Assembly: GCA_905221605.1 (NCBI GenBank)
Contig: CAJNDS010000813.1
Coordinates: 133,501-197,500, forward strand
Direction: 5' to 3'
DNA: 64,000 nucleotides
Source of the DNA: Symbiodinium natans
Lineage: Eukaryota; Sar; Dinophyceae; Suessiales; Symbiodiniaceae
How positions within the stretch are numbered: the stretch's first letter is position 1; each line of letters begins with the position of its first letter. A program made the position numbers and the translations under genes. Of this stretch, positions 58,390 to 64,000 are shown piece by piece. The notes beneath the pieces were generated by a model. It worked only from the letters and a program-made list of their open reading frames with translations, did no database searches and was not told the origin of the DNA.

Positions 58390-61300
58390 TCTGTCAGGCC
58401 AGAGCGCATGCTCGTCGTGTACCTATGGAACCTGTGTTGATGGATCCTGTCGTTGCTGGGCCGGTGCTTATGGTGCCACATGTGGAGCTCTCAACAGCTC
58501 ACTCCTCGGCCATGGAGGGGCAGCCTTTGGCATCAACGTCGTCAGGACCTTGGTCAGGGCCGCCGGCCAGTCTCGCATGAGCGAACTCAAGCCCTTGGGG
58601 CAACGAGCGCATCTCCATACTATCATCTCACATGTTTGGACGCTGAGGCCACAACGCCTTCCACCTTTGTTGACGTGATGAAAACATCGCGCGGATGGAC
58701 TAGCATTTGGGACAGGGATACACAGCCCGGCCAATTCTCATATCAGGGCGGCAGTCTCATGTGGACGAGCCGTCAGTATGAGTGGGGCAATGGCCTTCAG
58801 ATCAATCAAAATTCAGATGGGTATGTCACATCACTCATGCAGGAGCGCAGCCGCTTTGTATGCCATCGCAGTGCGTGAACTTCAATGAACTGTCTCGGAG
58901 CCTTGTTCATGCCTTGGCTCGCTCTTGTGAGTTTCAGAGGACCAGGCCGTGATCACCCTAACCTTGCGTGACGTTTGCCTACATGCACCCAGAGGTCGCT
59001 GTGTCGCATTAGAATGGGCCGAGTATCCTTTTTTTGGGTTGCTTTGTTTCTGGGCCCGTTCCTTTAAAGAAGGCTCGGCCACATCTGGTTGGCTTGGGTT
59101 TTGCAAAAGGTGGCTCGGCTCTGCCTGTACAGCCCCTGGTCCCCTGGACGCAGCATGCCCAGCATGATCACCGACAATTCGCTGACCGGCCGTGCGCCAA
59201 TGCCATCACTTGCTCTGGACCACCCTGTAGTGTGCTGGTGCACTGCGTTGAACTTCTGTTGTGTTTCCGCATCATCCATTCTGGCTACTGAAACTGAGAC
59301 TCGTCCCCCATGCCCTTTCCCCAGGGATGCGGATCAAAAAAAAAAAAATATTTAGGATCAAGAAGAAATTATTTAGGATCAAAAAATAATGTATTTAGGA
59401 TCAAGAAATAATCTATTCTGTTCTTCCGACGGAGAGAGGGAAGGGGAGGGAGGGAGGGAGAAAAGGAGGGAGGGAGGGAAGGAACGGCGGAAGGACGGAA
59501 GGAAGGAAGGAAGGAAGGAAGGCAGGAAGGAAGGAAGGAAGCAAGCAAGGAAGCAAGGAAGCAAGGAAGCAAGGAAGCAAGGAAGCAAGGAAGCAAGGAA
59601 GCAAGGAAGCAAGGAAGCAAGGAAGCAAGGAAGCAAGGAAGCAAGGAAGCAAGGAAGCAAGGAAGGAAGGAAAGGAAAGGACAGGAAAGGATATGTGGGA
59701 AAACATAACATAACATCATCTGTTAATATATATATATATATGTGTGTATATATTAACACAAAGTATAACAACATATTTAGAGTGGCATAGAGTAGAATAG
59801 AGCACAATATCGTAGAGTATACCTTTGTATCATAAAAAAACTTAATAAAATCGAAATAGCAAAGCATATATGTATATATTTACTGCTATTTGATATAGAA
59901 TTGATAATACACAATACATATTTCTTGTTTGTTTGGCGCCGGGCAAGCTTCTTCCGCTCGTATGAATCCCTTCCAAACCCATGATGTGAGCATTGTGTTT
60001 GCAAATGGGGGGGGGGGTCTGCGCCCCCCCTTCAAACCCCCCGCTGTTTCTTAAAGCCGGGCAAGCTTGCTTCAAAGCATATGAGCATCCTTTCCAAACC
60101 AATGATGCGAGCGTTGTGTTTGCAAATGGGGGGGGGCCCCGGGCTGTTTTCTTAGTCCGGGCAAGCTTGCTTCAAAGCACATGAATCCTTCTGATGCGAG
60201 CACTTTTTTGCAAAAAAACATGAAGACGCAGTAAGATACAATGATATACAAGAATATATTACAAAACGATGCAATAATATACAATAATACAGAAAATACA
60301 ACAATATGCAAGTATGTACAAGAATATGCAGCAATATACACGTAAAAAAAGAATAACTTACAATAGTTTTTAGTAATTGACAATAATATTCAATAATAGA
60401 CAACAAGATACAAAAATATACAAAAATATACAAAAATATACAAAAACATACGCCCATATATACAATATTTTTCAAAAATATACAAAAGATGTACAGCAAG
60501 ACATACAACAATATAAAATAGTGTACAAAAGATTACAATAATATGCAATAGTAGATATACAATAGTAGACAATAATACAAGAATATTCAATAATTTACTA
60601 TAATACAGAGTAATCTGCAATAATATACAAAGAAAATTCAAGAATATACAATAATATACAGGAACCTACAAAAAAGAGAACAATATACAATAATTTGAAA
60701 AATATACAATAACATTCAATAATATGCAATAATATGCAATATCACACAAAAACATAAGAAAACACAAGACAATACAATAATACTCAACAATATATACAAC
60801 AACGTACAATAATATGCAAGAATATACAATGTCATACAATATTATACAAGAATTTCCACAATACTATGCCAGAATATACATGCTTCAGAGTATACGCATT
60901 TTTGAAACTTCTAATGCCAAGATGCCAGCATTGATTTGCAGCCTCTGCAAACTCAGAAATGCTGCTATTTACAGTATTTCCAGCCTCTGAAATCGCAGAA
61001 ATGCTGCTATTTTCCGTATTTGCAGCCTCTGGAAACTCAGAAATGCTGCAGTGTACAGTATTTCCAGCCTCTGAAAGCGCAGAACTGCTGCTACAAACAA
61101 TATATGCAGCCTCTCTGGAAACTCTGAAATGCGCAAAAATGCTGTGTTTCTTCGGTATTTAGAGCTTGCGAACGGCCAGAACTGCTGCATCTCTGAGCGT
61201 TTACAGCCTCCGTTCCGCTTGCAAGAAGCCTTCGAAGCCTTCAGTAAATTATTTTTTGATCCCAAATAAGTTTTTTTTGATCCGCCTATAAATAAAATAA

Positions 61301-62110
61301 TTTTTTGATCCCAAATAAATTTTTTTTGATCCCCTACCCCTTTCCGCACGCGTTCCTTCAAGAGCCGGAGATCATGCTCATGTGCAGTTTTGGGGATGAA
61401 GAATGAGTCGGCCCTTGCCCCCTCTTTGAAGTGAGCCACTTTGCAAGCCTTCCTTCAGGTCGATACGTCATTACGTATGATGGTGATGGTGAGCTCGATC
61501 TTGGCATGGACGCAACGCCGGCAGCTTTCCAAAAAGGCTCCCTGCAGCAGCCATGCAACATGATCTGCATGTGACATCATGTGACCAGCAACACGTGAGG
61601 GGATCCTTCGGAAGCCCTCCCTGAGGCCGAATCGATGTGGACTTTGAACCAACTTGCCGGCGTGAGTGTTGGTTTGACCGAGCTGGATGGCGTCCAGGCT
61701 GAAGGTACAGTCATGTACTGCAGGGTTAGGCCCCGGTTAGGTTTGTCATGTCTGTCACGTTTTATGAGAAGGGTAAGCCAACCCATTCTTGCTCACTCTT
61801 GTGCAGTAGAGGTTGGGGGAAAAGGATGAGAGGTGCCGCAAACAATGAGGTTGGCGTACTGCTCTGACAACGGCATTGCGATTACCATCCGACGAGTTAA
61901 CCCGCAGAATCCGTTGCGCAACATCCGGATCATCATGCCAGGCGTGCTTCGTTCATGATTAGCTTCCCGAGACATTGTCGATCGATTCCTGCAGGTTTCT
62001 TGGCGACTCATGAGCAAGAGCCTTTCCATCCCTGGTTCTTGAAGAACTTGGAGAGATTTTCAACTGTTCGGCTCATGGACTGGACGCACATCAACTCGGT
62101 GCCCCGGCTC
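58390..62110 (+). CDS. GH-A-like/EGF array, module 3 (apparently truncated)
   Basis: An EGF-like exon opens it at 58400-58475 (SACSSCTYGTCVDGSCRCWA then GAYGATC), directly followed by GHGGAAFGINVV (58509-58545), the counterpart of the LSLSGISYW strand in module 2. 58663-58830 encodes FVDVMKTSRGWTSIWDRD and GNGLQINQNSDGYVTSL. After a 2.6-kb intron containing an AT-rich island come 61459-61545 (GRYVITYDGDGELDLGMDAT), 61865-61945 (NGIAITIRRVNPQNPLRNIR then IIMPG) and 61995-62098 (GFLATHEQEPFHPWFLKNLE, FSTVRLMDWTHINS). The rest of the barrel (the PWFS, GNEAW and AYEAG strands) was not found downstream, so the module seems to stop after the first barrel strands or to continue in diverged form. Confidence 0.5.
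59443..59695 (+). repeat. GGAAGGAA / GGAAGCAA tandem tract
   Basis: (GGAG)n and (GGAA)n units run to about 59540, followed by about 17 uninterrupted copies of the 8-mer GGAAGCAA to about 59663. It is purine-rich on the + strand. The long open frames it produces on both strands are artefacts of the repeat. Confidence 0.95.
59935..60212 (+). repeat. Three imperfect copies of a block containing CCGGGCAAGCTTGCTTCAAA
   Basis: Copies start near 59938, 60057 and 60157. They share CCGGGCAAGCTT, then CTTCAAAGCATATGA-like sequence, TTCCAAACCAATGATG, GAGC(G/A)TTGTGTTTGCAAATG and a run of 8-10 G. The third copy is shortened. Confidence 0.75.
60930..61148 (+). repeat. 42-bp tandem repeat, five copies
   Basis: The 9-mer CAGCCTCTG (last copy CAGCCTCTC) recurs at 60939, 60981, 61023, 61065 and 61107, exactly 42 bp apart. 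Each unit continues with an AAxTCAGAAATGCTGCTA-like part and a TATTT part. Because 42 is a multiple of three, the frame is kept across copies and two frames are open, giving 14-residue repeats such as QPLKSQKCCYFPYL. A further diverged unit may follow near 61205. Confidence 0.9.
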
Positions 62111-62409
62111 AAGAGACGGTCTTCTGAGAGATCTGAGAGCGTGATCCCATCGCAAAGGAGTCCTTCATCAAGCGCACTCCGTTCAGTGCTCGGTTTGTTC
62201 GTTTCACATCAACGGCCACTCATGGTGGAGGCTTGCCAAGGACAGCCTTTCTGAGTCGTGGGAATCAAGGAGTGGCATGACTTGGACTCTGACCCGACCA
62301 GGATCTCAGAGTTACTGCTGAAAGGGCCAGATGGAGAGTTGCTCAGCGACTCGGCTGCTATGAGAGCTCTAGGCAAAGCATCTCAAGCCGGGCACCGCCT
62401 CAGGTTGCA

Positions 62410-63040
62410 CATCTGATGCTCCTGAGCTCTGCGATGGCGATCCAAACACAGATTGGGTTCCGCAGCCGGTTTCAAGCTACCCTACACTCCCTACACCTTG
62501 CAGACACAGCGAAACAGTTGTGAACATCTCTAGGTAATGCAACATGTGCCAATCCGAGTCAAGGCTCCACTTCCCGAAGACGGAGACCGAGTCAACGGAG
62601 AGCTCAGTGGCGTGGTGCGTCTTCCAGAAGGCTCACACTGAGAGCGGCACGACATGGACTCTTGTGCAACGTTGCGCGACGTTGCACGTTGCGCGACGCT
62701 GTGGATGTTCTACTCTCGGTGCAAGGTGCGACCTTCAGCAGTTACATGTGGATGACTTCAGGCTGGAGCAGACGCGTCGATCCGGCGACTGGCAGAAAGA
62801 AGCAAAGTTCATTTCCTTCGTGTTTAAAGACCGTCTCGTCGTTCATGTCTCAACATGTCGCAGTGGCCTTCCATGCGTGTCGATTTCGCAACATTCTTCA
62901 GGTGATGTGGCGCTTGGAAGTTTCAGACGATGGGGTCACATGGATGCTGGCCGACGCACGCAACACGCTGCAGCCTGTGACATACTACCGCCGCCGTGTG
63001 GCAGCCTTTGGCAGCCCAGAGGAAAGGGAATCAATATGAT
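62410..63040 (+). CDS. F5/8 type C (discoidin)-like domain exons
   Basis: Pieces in order are 62412-62462 (TSDAPELCDGDPNTDWVPQP), about 62665-62790 (FSSYMWMTSGWSRRVDPATG) and about 62905-63038 (VMWRLEVSDDGVTWMLADAR). In F5/8 type C domains a DGDxxTxW motif is followed by a strand with Y-x-W-x-T-x-x-x-x-x-RDP and then W-x-L-x-x-S-x-D-G-x-x-W, which fits. Such domains bind sugars or lipids outside the cell. The exons lie in the same direction just past module 3, and could be part of the same protein or a separate gene. An upstream frame at 62256-62416 (ISELLLKGPDGELLSDSAAM) also looks coding. Confidence 0.5.
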
Positions 63041-63099
63041 GGTGCGTAGAGATGCAATGACGTAACACTTTAAAAGCATTCATGCACCACTGCCCTCGA

Positions 63100-64000
63100 T
63101 CCCCCCCTCGTGTCTGAAGCTGCCAATGTTGCGACACACCCGCAACATCTACCGCGAATCTACGGAAGACGACTTCTCCTTGCCGATTGCGACGGGGGAA
63201 AGGGTTCTAAATGTATCTTTAGCTAAGTATTTCCCCCGCCTCCCGGCACGCCCCCGACCCCCACAAACAGTCGAGCACCATTTGGGCCCGCAGCCTCCCC
63301 TTAAATGAAGTGTGTTTCAGTCCATGCGAGTGGATAGACCCCTCCGAACACTCGCTGGGTGCTGATCACCCCCCCCCCCCCCCTTAGCATACAAATGGAT
63401 GCTCAACATTGCTGCCATCCATCCTCCAAAAACTTCCAAAGGGCCACAACTGGAGCCACGGGAGGCTTTTGGATATGGAGTTGTTGCCAGTTTGCGAAGC
63501 GGAATATGCCTTCAATTGCCCTTCATAGATCATGGAACTCGTGCAGAAAGCGCAAACAAGGCAAGTTGACTTTCCTCTTTCATGCTCACGCGGGCCTCAC
63601 CTGGCAAACACTGTTGTATTTCCAGCAGTTTCCAGCTTCTCACCTTGGAGCTTGGGGGGGGTTGGGGGGGTTTGGGGGGGGTTCGCAGAAGTTGGTCTCC
63701 GTGCCATTCTGCACTGCCGCTGGAAGCGCAACTTGAACGAAGGAGGATTCCTGGTATCCACTCCGAAGATCGGACGATCTCTGGCAATGGGCCGACTCCG
63801 CCTCAGGGTCCCCCTTCTGTCGTGGGTTTCAGCGATCTTCAGGGACGATTCGGACCGAGGACCGCGCTTTGCCCACACATCGGTCACAAGCGACAGGCAG
63901 GTTAGACTGATAGCACGTTCCTCGGCTCCAACATAATCCGGCAGCACTTCTCAGACTTGACAGGCGCCGTTGCCTTAGAGTACCAGGTTCAGGACTCAGC
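63100..64000. other. End of window without an assignable gene
   Basis: Contains a run of about 16 C at 63369-63384 and interrupted G runs at 63653-63680. A frame at 63735-63905 (EGGFLVSTPKIGRSLAMGRL) is open but not recognised. It might continue the discoidin-like gene beyond the window. Confidence 0.35.

Larger units (their letters stand above)
59332..61335. mobile_element. AT-rich island with inverted GATC-containing ends, in the module 3 intron
   Basis: The left end (59332-59415) has repeated ATTTAGGATCAA(A/G)AA units, including GGATCAAAAAATAAT. The right end (61247-61331) has the reverse complement, ATTATTTTTTGATCC, in several copies. Between them lies DNA far richer in A/T than its surroundings, with simple repeats, a 3-copy repeat and a 42-bp tandem repeat. 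No transposase or other protein was recognised. The inverted ends suggest a non-autonomous insertion, but a chance expansion of GATC/A-rich units cannot be excluded, and no target-site duplication was identified. Confidence 0.4.

Noticed and set aside
59369-59867. Frames encoding (LPCFLAS)n or (KQGSKEAR)n
   Set aside because: Translation of the GGAAGCAA octamer repeat; open on both strands, no independent coding signal.
1-64000. tRNA, rRNA and dinoflagellate spliced-leader sequences
   Set aside because: Searched by eye for B-box-like GGTTCRAATCC motifs and for the spliced-leader core GCCATTTTGGCTCAAG; no convincing match was seen on the given strand.

Overview
This window looks like nuclear DNA of a dinoflagellate, most likely a symbiodiniacean-type alga. 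No database search was possible; the call rests on four things. Recognisable genes are broken into many very short exons. The introns that can be inferred use GT, GC and GA donors with AG|G-type acceptors. Every gene that can be read lies on the + strand. One gene belongs to a Cys-patterned membrane family that I associate with dinoflagellates. No bacterial, viral or organellar gene was recognised, and no spliced-leader sequence, tRNA or rRNA was seen. All exon models are by eye and approximate at their edges.

Layout. 1-7.4 kb: scattered coding-like exons without a clear family, including a stretch with a (P-x-S-L)n repeat and a tryptophan-rich helix that resembles an SFI1/centrin-binding repeat. 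7.4-9.5 kb: a gene for a membrane protein with a repeated Cys/Ala helical pattern. 9.5-11.4 kb: AT-rich, low-complexity DNA ending in a CAG tract. 11.8-17.7 kb: mostly unassigned, with several microsatellites. 17.9-22.5 kb: RAD51 recombinase, about 22 exons, many of 11-60 nt. 23.7-28.6 kb: a GMC-family choline dehydrogenase-like flavoenzyme with a probable mitochondrial presequence. 28.9-37.1 kb: isolated hypothetical exons, an RS-rich exon, minisatellites and TTTG/GT tracts. 37.9-39.4 kb: a C2HC zinc-finger gene of ZC2HC1 type. 39.7-40.6 kb: a repeat-rich patch with telomere-like TTAGGG/TTTAGGG units. 42.9-45.6 kb: a major facilitator superfamily (MFS) transporter. 46.4-63 kb: three tandem copies of a large secreted-type module that resembles a clan GH-A glycoside hydrolase barrel, linked by EGF-like cysteine knots, followed by an F5/8C (discoidin)-like exon set. 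The rest, to 64 kb, has no clear gene.

The genes do not form one pathway (DNA repair, choline oxidation, transport, extracellular carbohydrate-type modules). They share direction only, as expected for the unidirectional gene blocks known in dinoflagellates. The most unusual part is the GH-like/EGF array, with one intact-looking catalytic copy between one apparently incomplete and one truncated copy, the last interrupted by a 2-kb AT-rich island with inverted GATC-containing ends.
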